This document shows, piece by piece, positions 7,747-16,369 of a stretch of DNA of 64,000 nt; the stretch's first letter is position 1, and every line of letters starts with the position of its first letter. Both the position numbers and the translations under genes were made by a program. Under the pieces are notes generated by a model. It saw only the letters and a program-made list of their open reading frames with translations, was not told the DNA's origin and ran no database searches. This DNA comes from Bradyrhizobium diazoefficiens USDA 110 (GTDB lineage Bacteria; Pseudomonadota; Alphaproteobacteria; Rhizobiales; Xanthobacteraceae): the NCBI RefSeq assembly GCF_000011365.1, contig NC_004463.1:3024001-3088000 (forward strand), in the 5' to 3' direction.

Positions 7747-9951
7747 ATGGCAGCCGAAGTCGTCACCAAGTTCGTCTCTGTGGCGCGGACCGTGGAGCAG
7801 GTCGCGGAGCAGCCGTTCTATATCCCGATGACGGGGCCGTCGGCGCGGCCGCGGCGCTCGCTCAAGCACGACGACACCTTCATCGTGCTCGACAGCCATG
7901 GCGACATCGGTGCATCGGCCGGCGGGCCGGACGGCCTGTTTCACCATGACACGCGCTACCTCGCGCGGCTGGAGCTCGTGCTCGACGATCTCCAGCCCCT
8001 GCTGCTCGGCTCCAACCTGCGTGACGACAATTCGGCGCTGACCGTCGATCTCACCAACCCCGACATCTACCGTCAGGGCGGCCTCGCGCTGCAAAAGGAC
8101 CTGCTGCACATCGTGCGCACGATCTTCCTGTGGCGCGGCACCGCCTATCAGCGCATCGGCGTGCAGAACCACGGCGACCGGCCGGCCGGCTTCGAGCTGA
8201 CGCTGCTGTTCGACAATGATTTTGCCGATCTGTTCGAGGTCCGCGGCGAGCGGCGCCCGCGCCGCGGGACCGGCGCCAGCCGCCTGCTCGGGCCGACCGA
8301 CGTCCTGTTCGAATATCGTGGCCTCGACGATGCCGAGCGCACCACCGGCCTGCATTTCGACCCGCGTCCGACGCGACTGTCCGTCAACGCCGCCACTTGG
8401 CAGCTCGAGCTCGAACCGCATCAGTCGAAATCGCTGTTCGTGGCTGCGTCCTGTAACCGGCCGGTGGCGGAGAAGCCGACGCGCTTCTTCAGGGGTCTGC
8501 TGGCCCACCGCCGCGAGATGCGCCACTCGACCATGGGCGCGGCCAGCATCGAGACCTCCAACAACATCTTCAACGAGGTGCTGTGCCAGGCCATGGCCGA
8601 CCTCAACATGCTGATGACGGAGACGCCGCAGGGCCGTTATCCCTATGCCGGCATTCCCTGGTACTCGACGACCTTCGGCCGCGACGGCCTGATCACGGCG
8701 CTCCAGATGCTCTGGGTGGACCCGCGGGTCGCCAAGGGCGTGCTGCGGCGGCTGGCGCATTTCCAGGCGAAGGCGATCGATCCGCTCGCCGATGCCGCGC
8801 CCGGAAAGATCCTGCACGAGATGCGCGGCGGCGAAATGGCGGCGCTGCGCGAGGTGCCGTTCTCGCAATACTACGGCAGCGTGGATTCGACCGCCTTGTT
8901 CGTGCTGCTCGCCGGAAGCTATTTCGAGCGCACCGGCGACGCGGCCACGTTGATCGAGCTGTGGCCCGCGATCGAGGCGGGGCTGGCGTGGATCGACGGT
9001 CCCGGCGATCCCGATCAGGACGGGTTCGTCGAATACCAGCGCGCGACCGAGAAGGGGCTGGCCAACCAGGGCTGGAAGGATTCCTACGATGCGATCTTCC
9101 ATGCCGACGGCCGGCTCGCGGAGGGCAATATCGCCCTCGCCGAAGTCCAGGGCTACGTCTACGCGGCCAAGCAGCTTGCCGCGCGTTGCGCGCTGCGGCT
9201 CGGCAAGCCGGACCGCGTGCGCAAGCTCGAGGCCGAGGCCAAGGCGCTGGCCGCGCGTTTCGAGCAGGCGTTCTGGTGCGAGGAGCTCGGCACCTACGCG
9301 CTTGCCCTCGACGGCGACAAACGGCCCTGCAAGGTGCGGACCTCGAATGCCGGGCAGATCCTGTTCAGCGGCATGATCCGCGAGGACCGCGCCCGTCTCG
9401 TCGCCGCCGACCTGATGCAGCCGCATTTCTTCTCGGGGTGGGGCATCCGCACGGTCGCGCAGGGCGAGGTGCGCTACAATCCGATGTCCTATCATGACGG
9501 CTCGATCTGGCCGCACGACAACGCGCTGATTGCGCTCGGGCTCGCGCGCTACGGGCTCAAGCATTCGGTGGCGCATGTCTTCAAGGGGCTGTTCGACGCC
9601 GCGACCTACATGGATCTGCGCCGGCTGCCCGAATTGTTCTGCGGCTTCCGGCGCGAGAAGCGGCGCGGCCCGACGCTCTATCCGGTCGCCTGCGCGCCGC
9701 AAGCCTGGGCCAGCGCGACGCCGTTCACGCTGCTGGAGGCGGCGCTGGGCATCGAGTTCGACGTGGCGCGCGGCGAGATCCGCCTGCGCAATCCGCATCT
9801 GCCGGCGTTTCTGAACGAGGTCATCGTGCGCGATCTGCGTCTGGGCGAGTCCAGCGTGGACCTGCGCGTCAGCCGCCACGGCGAAGACGTGGCGCTGGAG
9901 GTATTGCGCACGCGCGGACAGATCCAGGTGTCGATCGTGCTGGCGCGCTGA
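7747..9951 (+). CDS. Glycogen debranching-type amylo-alpha-1,6-glucosidase
   Basis: Predicted cytoplasmic alpha-glucan debranching enzyme of 734 residues. The N-terminal part (about 25-225) matches the GDE N-terminal beta domain, with DGLFHHDTRYLARLEL near its start. The catalytic six-hairpin barrel (about 280-700) holds YPYAGIPWYSTTFGRDGLIT, NQGWKDSYDAIFHADG and YHDGSIWPHDNALIA, acidic motifs typical of this family. The start at ATG 7747 follows AGGGGAG; an ATG 33 bases earlier is possible. Some family members act on other glucans or sucrose-like substrates. A PRC-barrel gene follows after 22 bp, suggesting one transcript. Confidence 0.88.
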   Translation: MAAEVVTKFVSVARTVEQVAEQPFYIPMTGPSARPRRSLKHDDTFIVLDSHGDIGASAGGPDGLFHHDTRYLARLELVLDDLQPLLLGSNLRDDNSALTVDLTNPDIYRQGGLALQKDLLHIVRTIFLWRGTAYQRIGVQNHGDRPAGFELTLLFDNDFADLFEVRGERRPRRGTGASRLLGPTDVLFEYRGLDDAERTTGLHFDPRPTRLSVNAATWQLELEPHQSKSLFVAASCNRPVAEKPTRFFRGLLAHRREMRHSTMGAASIETSNNIFNEVLCQAMADLNMLMTETPQGRYPYAGIPWYSTTFGRDGLITALQMLWVDPRVAKGVLRRLAHFQAKAIDPLADAAPGKILHEMRGGEMAALREVPFSQYYGSVDSTALFVLLAGSYFERTGDAATLIELWPAIEAGLAWIDGPGDPDQDGFVEYQRATEKGLANQGWKDSYDAIFHADGRLAEGNIALAEVQGYVYAAKQLAARCALRLGKPDRVRKLEAEAKALAARFEQAFWCEELGTYALALDGDKRPCKVRTSNAGQILFSGMIREDRARLVAADLMQPHFFSGWGIRTVAQGEVRYNPMSYHDGSIWPHDNALIALGLARYGLKHSVAHVFKGLFDAATYMDLRRLPELFCGFRREKRRGPTLYPVACAPQAWASATPFTLLEAALGIEFDVARGEIRLRNPHLPAFLNEVIVRDLRLGESSVDLRVSRHGEDVALEVLRTRGQIQVSIVLAR

Positions 9952-9973
9952 CGGCGCGCCGCGAGGAGGGTTC

Positions 9974-10507
9974 ATGCGTACCGCCGGATGGTTGGCCTTG
10001 AGCGTCGCGATCGTCGCGGGATGGACGGTCGCGGTATCGCGTGCCGCGGAGGAACAGCCCGTGGCGCCAAGTACACCGCGAAGCGAAGCGAACGCGCCGG
10101 CGACGGCCCAGCCGCCGGCCTCGGCGGTGCAAGTCACGCCGAAGGATGCCGCGCCGCCGCCGTCGGTGACCATCATCGGCGCGAGCGATGCGCACGGCGT
10201 GCTCGGCCGCGACGTGCTCAGCGCCGCGAACGAGGACATGGGCCGCATCGTCGACGTCATCGTCGATCGGAGCGGGCACGTGCGTGCCGCCGTGATCGAT
10301 TTCGGCGGCTTCCTCGGCGTCGGCAGCCGCAAGATCGTGGTGGACTGGAACGCGATGCGGTTCGGCAAGATCGCCAACAAGAAGGACAGCATCACGCTGG
10401 AATTGACCAAGGCGCAGGTTGCGGCCGCGCCGGAATACAAGGAAGACACGCCGATGGTGGTGCTCGGCGCATCCGGGAGCCTGCAACCGCTGCAAGCGAT
10501 TCAGTGA
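9974..10507 (+). CDS. Exported PRC-barrel domain protein
   Basis: 177 residues. A signal peptide at about 1-25 (MRTAGWLALSVAIVAGWTVA) is followed by a Pro/Ala-rich low-complexity stretch to about 60, then a PRC-barrel-like fold at about 75-165 (GVLGRDVLSAANEDMGRIVD, VIDFGGFLGVGSRKIVVDW). PRC-barrels mediate protein or RNA contacts; in rhizobia, exported versions with this layout are common and of unknown role. It starts 22 bp after the debranching-type enzyme with a GAGGG ribosome site, and the following MFS gene starts almost at its stop codon. Confidence 0.8.
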   Translation: MRTAGWLALSVAIVAGWTVAVSRAAEEQPVAPSTPRSEANAPATAQPPASAVQVTPKDAAPPPSVTIIGASDAHGVLGRDVLSAANEDMGRIVDVIVDRSGHVRAAVIDFGGFLGVGSRKIVVDWNAMRFGKIANKKDSITLELTKAQVAAAPEYKEDTPMVVLGASGSLQPLQAIQ

Positions 10508-10530
10508 GGCGCGGGGAGGGATGGCCGCCG

Positions 10531-11826
10531 GTGCTGTTGTCGAGAAAGCCGAACCAAGCAGCCGAGGATCGCGCTCGCGGCGTTGAACAGGACAACGTTG
10601 CAGCGCCGTCGGCCGCAGGTCTTCCGGCACCGTCGCGCCGGAGCCTGCGCGGCCTCGACTGGTTCATCTTCTTCCTCGCCGACGTGCAGACCGGCTTCGG
10701 TCCCTTCATCGCGGTCTATCTGACGACGGAGAAATGGACGCAGGGCCAGATCGGCCTCGTGCTGTCGATTGGCGGCATCGTCGCCCTGATCGGGCAGATG
10801 CCGGGCGGGGCGATCATCGACGCGGCAAAATCCGAGCGGCTGGTCGCCGCCCTTGCCATCGCGACCATCGGCGGCTGCGCGCTCGCCTATGCCGCCATGC
10901 CGATCTTCCCCGTGGTCGTGACCGCCGCGACGCTGCATGCGGCGGCGAGCTGCGTGCTGGGCCCGGCGATCGCCGCGATCAGCCTCGGCCTCGTCGGTCC
11001 GCTCGCGATCGGCGAGCGGCTCGGCCGCAACGCGCGGTTTGCCTCCCTCGGCAATGGCGTTGCCGCCGCCGTGATGGGCACGGCCGGCTATCTGCTGTCG
11101 AGCCGCTCGGTCTTCCTGGTCACGTTCCTGCTCGCGATCCCCACCCTGATCGCGCTGTCGCGCATCCGCGAGGAGGAGGTCGACATCGCGCGCTGCCACG
11201 GCGAGATGCCGCGCGAGGCGCAGGATCGCGGCGACACCAATGTCTGGCATCTGATCCGGCAGCGGCCGCTGATCGTCTTCGCGCTCAGTGTGCTGTTGTT
11301 GCAGCTCGCAAACGCCGCGATGATGCCGCTGATGGCGAGCGCGGTGACGGCGCGGTCGAGCCAGTGGGCGACGGTGCTGGTCGCCTTTTGCATCGTCGTC
11401 CCGCAGGCGATCGTGGCGCTATTGTCGCCAACCGTCGGGCGCAAGGCGCAAGCGTGGGGCCGCAGGCCGCTGCTGCTGATCGGATTCGGCGCGCTGGTGA
11501 TCCGCGGCCTGCTGTTCGCGACCGTGCGCGATCCATATCTGCTGGTCGCGGTGCAGGTGTTCGACGGCATCACCGCGGCGGTGTTCGCGGTGATGATTCC
11601 GCTGATCGTCGCCGACGTCGCCTTCGGCAGCGGTCACTTCAATCTGGCGCAGGGCATCGTCGGCACCGCGACCGGGATCGGTGCGTCGCTGAGCACGGCG
11701 CTCGGCGGCTATGTCAGCGACAAGTTCGGCAACGCCACCGCCTTCATCGGCCTGTCCGGCGTTGCCGCGACAGGGCTCCTTTTGATCCTCCTCGTGATGC
11801 CGGAGACCCGGCGCACCACGCTCTGA
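10531..11826 (+). CDS. MFS permease
   Basis: About 431 residues with roughly 12 hydrophobic helices, including WFIFFLADVQTGFGPFIAVY at the first helix and GGIVALIGQMPGGAIIDA at loop 2-3. Substrate is unknown; the sequence resembles uncharacterised sugar or drug-type permeases. The frame is open far upstream on top of the PRC-barrel gene, but that part reads as an Arg-rich shadow. The GTG at 10531 is preceded by GGGGAGGG at 10 bases and is the preferred start; a GTG at 10504, overlapping the upstream stop, is the alternative. It ends before a 12-bp bidirectional terminator shared with fixK2. Confidence 0.82.
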   Translation: MLLSRKPNQAAEDRARGVEQDNVAAPSAAGLPAPSRRSLRGLDWFIFFLADVQTGFGPFIAVYLTTEKWTQGQIGLVLSIGGIVALIGQMPGGAIIDAAKSERLVAALAIATIGGCALAYAAMPIFPVVVTAATLHAAASCVLGPAIAAISLGLVGPLAIGERLGRNARFASLGNGVAAAVMGTAGYLLSSRSVFLVTFLLAIPTLIALSRIREEEVDIARCHGEMPREAQDRGDTNVWHLIRQRPLIVFALSVLLLQLANAAMMPLMASAVTARSSQWATVLVAFCIVVPQAIVALLSPTVGRKAQAWGRRPLLLIGFGALVIRGLLFATVRDPYLLVAVQVFDGITAAVFAVMIPLIVADVAFGSGHFNLAQGIVGTATGIGASLSTALGGYVSDKFGNATAFIGLSGVAATGLLLILLVMPETRRTTL

Positions 11827-11839
11827 ACCGCAAAAGAAA

Positions 11840-11868
11840 TGGCCGGCCGAAACGGGTTCGGCCGGCCA
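11840..11868. terminator. Bidirectional hairpin between MFS gene and fixK2
   Basis: TGGCCGGCCGAA pairs perfectly with TTCGGCCGGCCA around a 5-base loop. It lies between two convergent genes. There is no long T tract on either side. Confidence 0.75.
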
Positions 11869-11889
11869 AGTGGGTGGGGAGGAAGACGA

Positions 11890-12588
11890 TCAGGCGTCGA
11901 GATTGTGCAGGCGCTGGCGGTTGCGCAGCACGATCTGGCGGGCGCCGGAGAAGCCGAGAATGCCCTGGGTGTGAAGCTGCGACAGCGCGCGCGACACGGT
12001 TTCGAGGGTGAGGCCGAGATAGTCGCCGATATCGCGGCGGCACATCGGCAGCGCCATCATGCCGGCAACGGCGAGACGGCGGTCCATTTCGAGCAGGAAG
12101 GTCGCGACGCGCTCCATCGCGGTCTTGCGGCCGAGCAGCAGCATGTGATCCTCGGCGTGGCGAAGTTCGCCGGCGGTCATCGCCCAGAGCTTGCGGGCAA
12201 CCTGCACGTCGATGCCGGCGGCCTTCTCGAGGCTCGAGCGTTTCACGAGGCGCACGCTGGTGTCGATGATGGCTTCGGCGGCAAGACGGTGGCTGGGGCC
12301 GGATTCGAGGCCGAACACGTCGCCGGGAAGATGGAAGGCGCCGATCTGGCGGCGGCCGTCGGAGAGAAGCTTGTAGCTGCGCACGGCCCCGGTGACGACC
12401 TGGTAGACATATTCGGCCGGCTCGTCCTCGCCATAGATCTCCTCGTCCTTGCGGTAGGAGAATTCGGTGGCGACGAGGCCAACATGGCCCGTGATCGCAC
12501 CGAACTGGTCGGACACCTGATGGGGCGGGGCAATCTTGCCACCGATTTGGGTGTTGATCACCTGGGTCTTGAGTGTCTGGGTCAGCAT
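11890..12588 (-). CDS. fixK2: FixK2, Crp/Fnr-family activator of microoxic genes
   Basis: Transcription factor that, after FixLJ activation in low oxygen, switches on cbb3 oxidase, its assembly genes and denitrification genes by binding TTGA-N6-TCAA boxes. A cyclic-nucleotide-type beta domain covers about 25-145 and a winged helix-turn-helix about 165-228. It lacks the Fnr Cys cluster. With the ATG at 12588, which has GGAG nine bases upstream, the protein has 232 residues. The redox-sensitive Cys183 and DNA-contacting Leu195, Glu196 and Arg200 then take their B. japonicum numbers exactly. An ATG three codons earlier directly abuts the ribosome site and is unlikely. A FixJ-like site lies 85-100 bp upstream. 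Confidence 0.97.
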   Translation of the reverse strand: MLTQTLKTQVINTQIGGKIAPPHQVSDQFGAITGHVGLVATEFSYRKDEEIYGEDEPAEYVYQVVTGAVRSYKLLSDGRRQIGAFHLPGDVFGLESGPSHRLAAEAIIDTSVRLVKRSSLEKAAGIDVQVARKLWAMTAGELRHAEDHMLLLGRKTAMERVATFLLEMDRRLAVAGMMALPMCRRDIGDYLGLTLETVSRALSQLHTQGILGFSGARQIVLRNRQRLHNLDA

Positions 12589-12670
12589 CTGCGCCATCTC
12601 CGTTGTGATGACGCATTGGTACGCGGTATCGGGAGGTTCGAAAATTTCGAGCGATATCTTAAGGGGGGTG

Positions 12671-12690
12671 CCTTACGTAGAACCCCGTAG
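12671..12690 (-). promoter_or_regulatory. Candidate FixJ-binding site upstream of fixK2
   Basis: The segment CCTTACGTAGAACCCCGTAG contains TTACGTAG at 12673-12680, seven of eight bases of the rhizobial FixJ core GTAMGTAG, plus a second CGTAG half. It lies in the 103-bp gap in front of fixK2, where FixJ acts in B. japonicum. No transcription start can be placed from sequence alone. Confidence 0.55.
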
Positions 12691-12691
12691 G

Positions 12692-13108
12692 TCATGCCCG
12701 AGGCCGGTCCTGGATGGCGCGGCGGATACGCTTGAGCAGGTTTTCGTCGAGAAGCGGCTTCAAAACCACGTCTTTTACGCCGGCCGCGGCGGCCCGGGTC
12801 GAGATGTTTTCGTCCGGATAGCCGGTGATCAGGATCACGGGCGTTTCGCCGTCCGATTTACGCAGGCGGCTGGCGAGCTCGATTCCATTGATGTCGGGCA
12901 TCTTGTAGTCGATCACGTAGCAGTCGGCCCCGGGCGCGCCGCCGGCATTGAGCAGCGCCGTGCCGCTCCTGAAGGTCCGCACGGCAAAGCCGTCGGTTTC
13001 CAGCAGGAACCGCAGGGATCCCAGGACTGCGGCGTCATCATCGACCACAAAGACGGTGGGTTTTGTGGAGGACGGCAGCCGCTCGTGATGTGAACTGACC
13101 TCGATCAT
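12692..13108 (-). CDS. Stand-alone receiver-domain response regulator
   Basis: 138 residues forming one CheY-like receiver domain at about 18-133, with no output domain. The acidic pocket is VVDDD at 21-25, the phospho-acceptor is Asp67 in VIDYKMP, the Thr of LITGYP and the Lys of VLKPL complete the active site. It lies between fixJ and fixK2 on the same strand, as in B. japonicum, but its role is not established: it might drain phosphate from FixL or act as an adaptor. The start ATG at 13108 has no strong ribosome site. The 43-bp gap to fixJ carries a FixK-like box. Confidence 0.88.
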   Translation of the reverse strand: MIEVSSHHERLPSSTKPTVFVVDDDAAVLGSLRFLLETDGFAVRTFRSGTALLNAGGAPGADCYVIDYKMPDINGIELASRLRKSDGETPVILITGYPDENISTRAAAAGVKDVVLKPLLDENLLKRIRRAIQDRPRA

Positions 13109-13141
13109 GCTGCATGGCTAGCACAGCATCCGGCAAGGGCC

Positions 13142-13155
13142 TTGACTTGGCTCAA
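13142..13155 (-). promoter_or_regulatory. FixK-type half-palindrome box overlapping the fixJ stop
   Basis: TTGACTTGGCTCAA keeps both outer TTGA/TCAA arms but not the inner AT pairs. It overlaps the last codons of fixJ and lies about 40 bp before the receiver gene. If used as a class II site, transcription would begin at the receiver ATG itself, so the site may act differently or not at all. Confidence 0.3.
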
Positions 13156-13769
13156 TCGTTGAGCATGCCGGCGCGCATCGCGAGGCGAACCAGCTCCGAA
13201 AGGCTGTTGGCCTGCATCTTGGTCATGACGTTGGCCCGATACACCTCGATGGTGCGCGGGCTGATGTCGTACTCGCGGGCGATCAGCTTGTTGGAAAGGC
13301 CGGCGATCAGCCCTTCCATGACCTGGCGCTCCCTGGGGCTCAACGAGGCGACGCGGGCGGCGATATCCTGCGCGACGGCCTCGCTCTTGGCGGCCGGCTC
13401 GGCCTGGCGGATCGCCGATTCGATCATGGCGGTGAGGCGGTCGTCCTCGAAAGGCTTTTCCAGAAAGTCGACCGCCCCTAACTTCATCGCCTCGACCGCG
13501 AGCGGCACGTCGCCGTGACCGGTCATGATGAGGATCGGAAAGGGGCTTTGCTGCGCCTTCATCCGCTTCAACAGCTCGATGCCGTCAAGGCCCGGCATGC
13601 GCACGTCGGAGACGACGCAGCCGAAGGAGAGACCCGGCAGGGCGTCGAGAAAGGCTTGCGCGTCGTCAAACAGCGTGACGCCGAAGCCGGCAGAATCCAG
13701 CAGGAAATTCAGCGAATCCCGCATCGCCGCGTCGTCGTCGATGACGTAGATATGTCCCTTGGTCGTCAT
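13152..13769 (-). CDS. fixJ: FixJ, LuxR-type response regulator of oxygen response
   Basis: 205 residues. The receiver domain (1-120) has the acidic triad at Asp11-13, phospho-acceptor Asp55 in VVSDVRMPG, Thr in IMTGHG and Lys in LEKPF. The output domain (about 140-203) is a LuxR-type helix-turn-helix, with LSPRERQVMEGLIAG followed by SPRTIEVYRANVMTKM. Phosphorylated by FixL under low oxygen, it activates fixK2. The start ATG is 3 bp after the fixL stop, so the two are translated together from one mRNA. Confidence 0.97.
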   Translation of the reverse strand: MTTKGHIYVIDDDAAMRDSLNFLLDSAGFGVTLFDDAQAFLDALPGLSFGCVVSDVRMPGLDGIELLKRMKAQQSPFPILIMTGHGDVPLAVEAMKLGAVDFLEKPFEDDRLTAMIESAIRQAEPAAKSEAVAQDIAARVASLSPRERQVMEGLIAGLSNKLIAREYDISPRTIEVYRANVMTKMQANSLSELVRLAMRAGMLND

Positions 13770-13772
13770 GCA

Positions 13773-15290
13773 TCAATTCTCGTCGGCTGCCGGGAGGGTG
13801 AAGCGGAAGGTCGCCCCGCCCGATGCGTTGCTCTCGGCCCACATGCGCCCGCCGTGAGCTTCGATGATCGAGCGGCTGATGGACAGTCCCACGCCCATGC
13901 CGGTGTCCTTGGTGGTGAAGAAAGTCTGAAACAGGTTCGGAATGACGTCGTCCTGGAAACCGCTGCCGGTGTCGGACACTTCGACCTCGATCATGTCGTC
14001 GGCGGCGGGGGTGTTGGTGACGACGAGCTCGCGTCGCTGCGACTGAGCCATCGCTTCCAGCGCGTTGCGGAACAGGTTGACCAGGACCTGCTGGATCTGC
14101 ACCCGGTCGGCGAGAACGAGATCGGCGCCCGGATCGAGACTGAAGCGGAGCTGCACGTTCTGCTCGCGCGCGCCGGCAAGCCCGAGCGCGCCGGCCTCCT
14201 CGATCAGCTTGGAGAGACTCTCGACCCGCTTCTCCGATTCGCCGCGGGCAACGAAGTCGCGCAGGCGCCGGATGATCTGGCCGGCGCGCAGCGCCTGCTC
14301 GGCGGCGCGGTCCAGGGCGCTTTCGACCTTCGGTGTGTTCGGATCACTGCTGCCGGCAAGCAGCCGCCGCGAGCCCTTCATGTAGTTGCTGATCGCCGCC
14401 AGCGGCTGGTTGAGCTCGTGCGCGAGCGCGGACGCCATTTCGCCCATGGCGCTCAGCCTGGAGACGTGGACGAGCTCGGATTGCAGTTCCTGGAGACGCG
14501 CCTGGGTCTGCTGGTGCTCGGTGAGATCGCGGACGAAACCGGTAAAATAGGGCTCGCCGCCGGACTGCATCTCGCCGATCGACAGGTGCATCGGGAAGGT
14601 GGTGCCGTCGCGGCGCTTGCCGGTCACGATGCGCCCGATGCCGATGATGTGGGGATCGCTCGTGGTGCGGTAACGCGAAATGTAGCTGTCATGCCGGGAG
14701 CGGTCGGGCTCCGGCATCAGGATGTTGACGTTCTGGCCGATCGCCTCGAGCTCGGACCAGCCGAACAGGCGCTCGGCGGCGGTGCTGAACAGCTGGATGA
14801 TGCCGTGGCCGTCGATGACGATCATGGCGTCGGGAATTGTGTGGAGGATCGAGCGGAGGTGGGTCTCGCGGGTACGGAGCGCACCCTCGACCTGCTTCTC
14901 CTCGTCGATATCGAGAAAGATGCCGCTGAGATGGCGGGCGGTGCCGGCTTCGTCCCGAATGAGTCCGGCCCGGGCGCGAATCCACTGTCCTGCGTTGGAG
15001 GTGCCGGCGACCCTGAAGGACACGTCGAAGCCGCCACCGCGTTCGGAGACGCGCTTGATCGCGCTCTCCACGCGCTCGCGGTCGTCGGGCTCGAGGCGTG
15101 ACAGGAAGAGGTCGTAGCTCGCCGGCTGGTCCTGCCCGATTCCGAGCAGGGTCCGCGCGGTATCCGACCAGTCCAGCGCCCAGGTCTTGAGGTCGAGATC
15201 CCAGGTGCCGACGCCGAATCCCTCGATCCTGACCCGGAAATGCTCGCCCCGGCCGTCATCCGGCGGATGCGTTACGCGGGTCGGCGCCAA
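13773..15290 (-). CDS. fixL: FixL, heme-PAS oxygen-sensing histidine kinase
   Basis: Soluble oxygen sensor that phosphorylates FixJ when its heme loses oxygen. With the TTG at 15290, which has GGGAG seven bases upstream, the protein has 505 residues and residue numbers match B. japonicum FixL. PAS-A is at about 20-135 and the heme PAS at about 140-270, with proximal His200, Arg206 and the oxygen-contacting Arg220. The phospho-accepting His291 is in SALAHELNQPL. The ATPase domain at about 375-500 has N, G1 and G2 boxes (RNALEAM, VSDTGSGF, GMGVGLS). No membrane segments are present, unlike Sinorhizobium FixL. A longer ATG form from 15332 would add 14 residues and lacks support. Confidence 0.97.
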   Translation of the reverse strand: MAPTRVTHPPDDGRGEHFRVRIEGFGVGTWDLDLKTWALDWSDTARTLLGIGQDQPASYDLFLSRLEPDDRERVESAIKRVSERGGGFDVSFRVAGTSNAGQWIRARAGLIRDEAGTARHLSGIFLDIDEEKQVEGALRTRETHLRSILHTIPDAMIVIDGHGIIQLFSTAAERLFGWSELEAIGQNVNILMPEPDRSRHDSYISRYRTTSDPHIIGIGRIVTGKRRDGTTFPMHLSIGEMQSGGEPYFTGFVRDLTEHQQTQARLQELQSELVHVSRLSAMGEMASALAHELNQPLAAISNYMKGSRRLLAGSSDPNTPKVESALDRAAEQALRAGQIIRRLRDFVARGESEKRVESLSKLIEEAGALGLAGAREQNVQLRFSLDPGADLVLADRVQIQQVLVNLFRNALEAMAQSQRRELVVTNTPAADDMIEVEVSDTGSGFQDDVIPNLFQTFFTTKDTGMGVGLSISRSIIEAHGGRMWAESNASGGATFRFTLPAADEN

Positions 15291-15426
15291 GGTGTCACTC
15301 CCATTCTCGTGCCACGGGCCCAGGTGCCGCAACCACGGCGGTAATTTCGCTCAAGCCCGGGCCGGAGGCAAGTTCGGATGTTTGATTCCATTGGCGTAAT
15401 GCCGGTGGTCCCGGGTGGGCGACGGT

Positions 15427-15467
15427 TTGATCTATCTCATCCTGCCTCGCGCTGGCACAGCTAGATT
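15427..15467 (+). promoter_or_regulatory. Degenerate FixK2 box and -10 for the universal stress gene
   Basis: TTGATCTATCTCAT at 15427-15440 keeps the left TTGAT half and CTCAT on the right. TAGATT at 15462-15467 starts 28.5 bp from the box centre, exactly the offset between the fixG box and its TAGGTT. That fits a class II FixK2 promoter starting near 15475. The weak right half lowers confidence. Confidence 0.45.
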
Positions 15468-15497
15468 TCATAGCAGTTCATTGCCCGGAGAATTCTA

Positions 15498-16331
15498 ATG
15501 ACATACGCGACCGTGATGGTCAGCTTGGCGCTCGACCAGTCCAACGAGGCGCGTCTTCAGGTCGCGGGCGAGCTCGCCGAGCGATTCGAGGCCGCCATCG
15601 TCGGGGTTGCCGCGGCGCAGTTCGCCCCGCCGCTCTATTTCACCGACGGCGCCGCCGCCCAGGGACTGATCGACGAGGGCGAAGCGTCCGTCAGGCGACG
15701 GCTGGCGGCTCTGGAGGCGCAATTCCGCGCGGCCACCAGGAATCGCGGCGGGCATGCCGAGTGGCGCAGCGCCATGGATTTTCCGGCGCGATTCGCCCTG
15801 GCGCAGGCGCGCTGCGCCGACATCGTCGTCAGCGGCGGGCAGAGCCCGGCCTTCTCCGACGCTTTCGCGCTCGCAAGCCCCAAGGATCTGGTGATGCAGG
15901 CCGGCCGCCCGCTTCTCGTCGTCCCCGATGGGGCCAACTGGCTCGACCTGCGCAGCGTGCTGGTGGCCTGGAAGGATACGCCGGAGGCACGGCGGGCGGT
16001 GGCGGACGCGCTGCCGATGCTGCGCAAGGCGAGGGACGTCACCATCGCTGCAATTCCGGAGCGCGACGACGACCGCTCGGTTGTGATGGCCGGCGTCACC
16101 GACGTTGCCGCCTGGCTCGCCCGTCACGGCGTCACCGCGACCGCGCGCGTCTCGGAGGCTGCGGGAGACGAACCCGCCGCCGCGCAATTGGAGCAGGTCG
16201 CCGGCGACGTCGGAGCCGGCCTGATCGTTGCGGGCGCCTATGGACATTCGCGGTTTCGCGAGCTGATCCTGGGAGGCGTCACCCAGTATCTGGTCACTCA
16301 ATCCGCCCGTAGCGTGTTGCTGTCGCACTGA
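15498..16331 (+). CDS. Universal stress protein (UspA family, tandem type)
   Basis: 277 residues with two Usp-like halves, about 1-140 and 150-277. The second half ends with the nucleotide-binding pattern GAYGHSRFRELILGG followed by SARSVLL, as in ATP-binding Usp proteins; the first half is degenerate at this site. Usp proteins help survival in low oxygen and starvation. The start ATG is preceded by GGAGA. It is divergent from fixL and is followed by a CBS-domain gene 38 bp on, and the pair leads into fixN, so a role in microoxic metabolism is likely. Confidence 0.88.
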   Translation: MTYATVMVSLALDQSNEARLQVAGELAERFEAAIVGVAAAQFAPPLYFTDGAAAQGLIDEGEASVRRRLAALEAQFRAATRNRGGHAEWRSAMDFPARFALAQARCADIVVSGGQSPAFSDAFALASPKDLVMQAGRPLLVVPDGANWLDLRSVLVAWKDTPEARRAVADALPMLRKARDVTIAAIPERDDDRSVVMAGVTDVAAWLARHGVTATARVSEAAGDEPAAAQLEQVAGDVGAGLIVAGAYGHSRFRELILGGVTQYLVTQSARSVLLSH

Positions 16332-16369
16332 CGGCCGTTCGGCCAAAAGCTATTCGAGGAGGACGCGCC

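Noticed and set aside
5902..10449. Reverse-strand open frame of 1515 codons across the ABC and debranching-type genes
   Set aside because: Composition is typical of GC-skewed shadow frames and it overlaps two genes with clear family motifs on the other strand.
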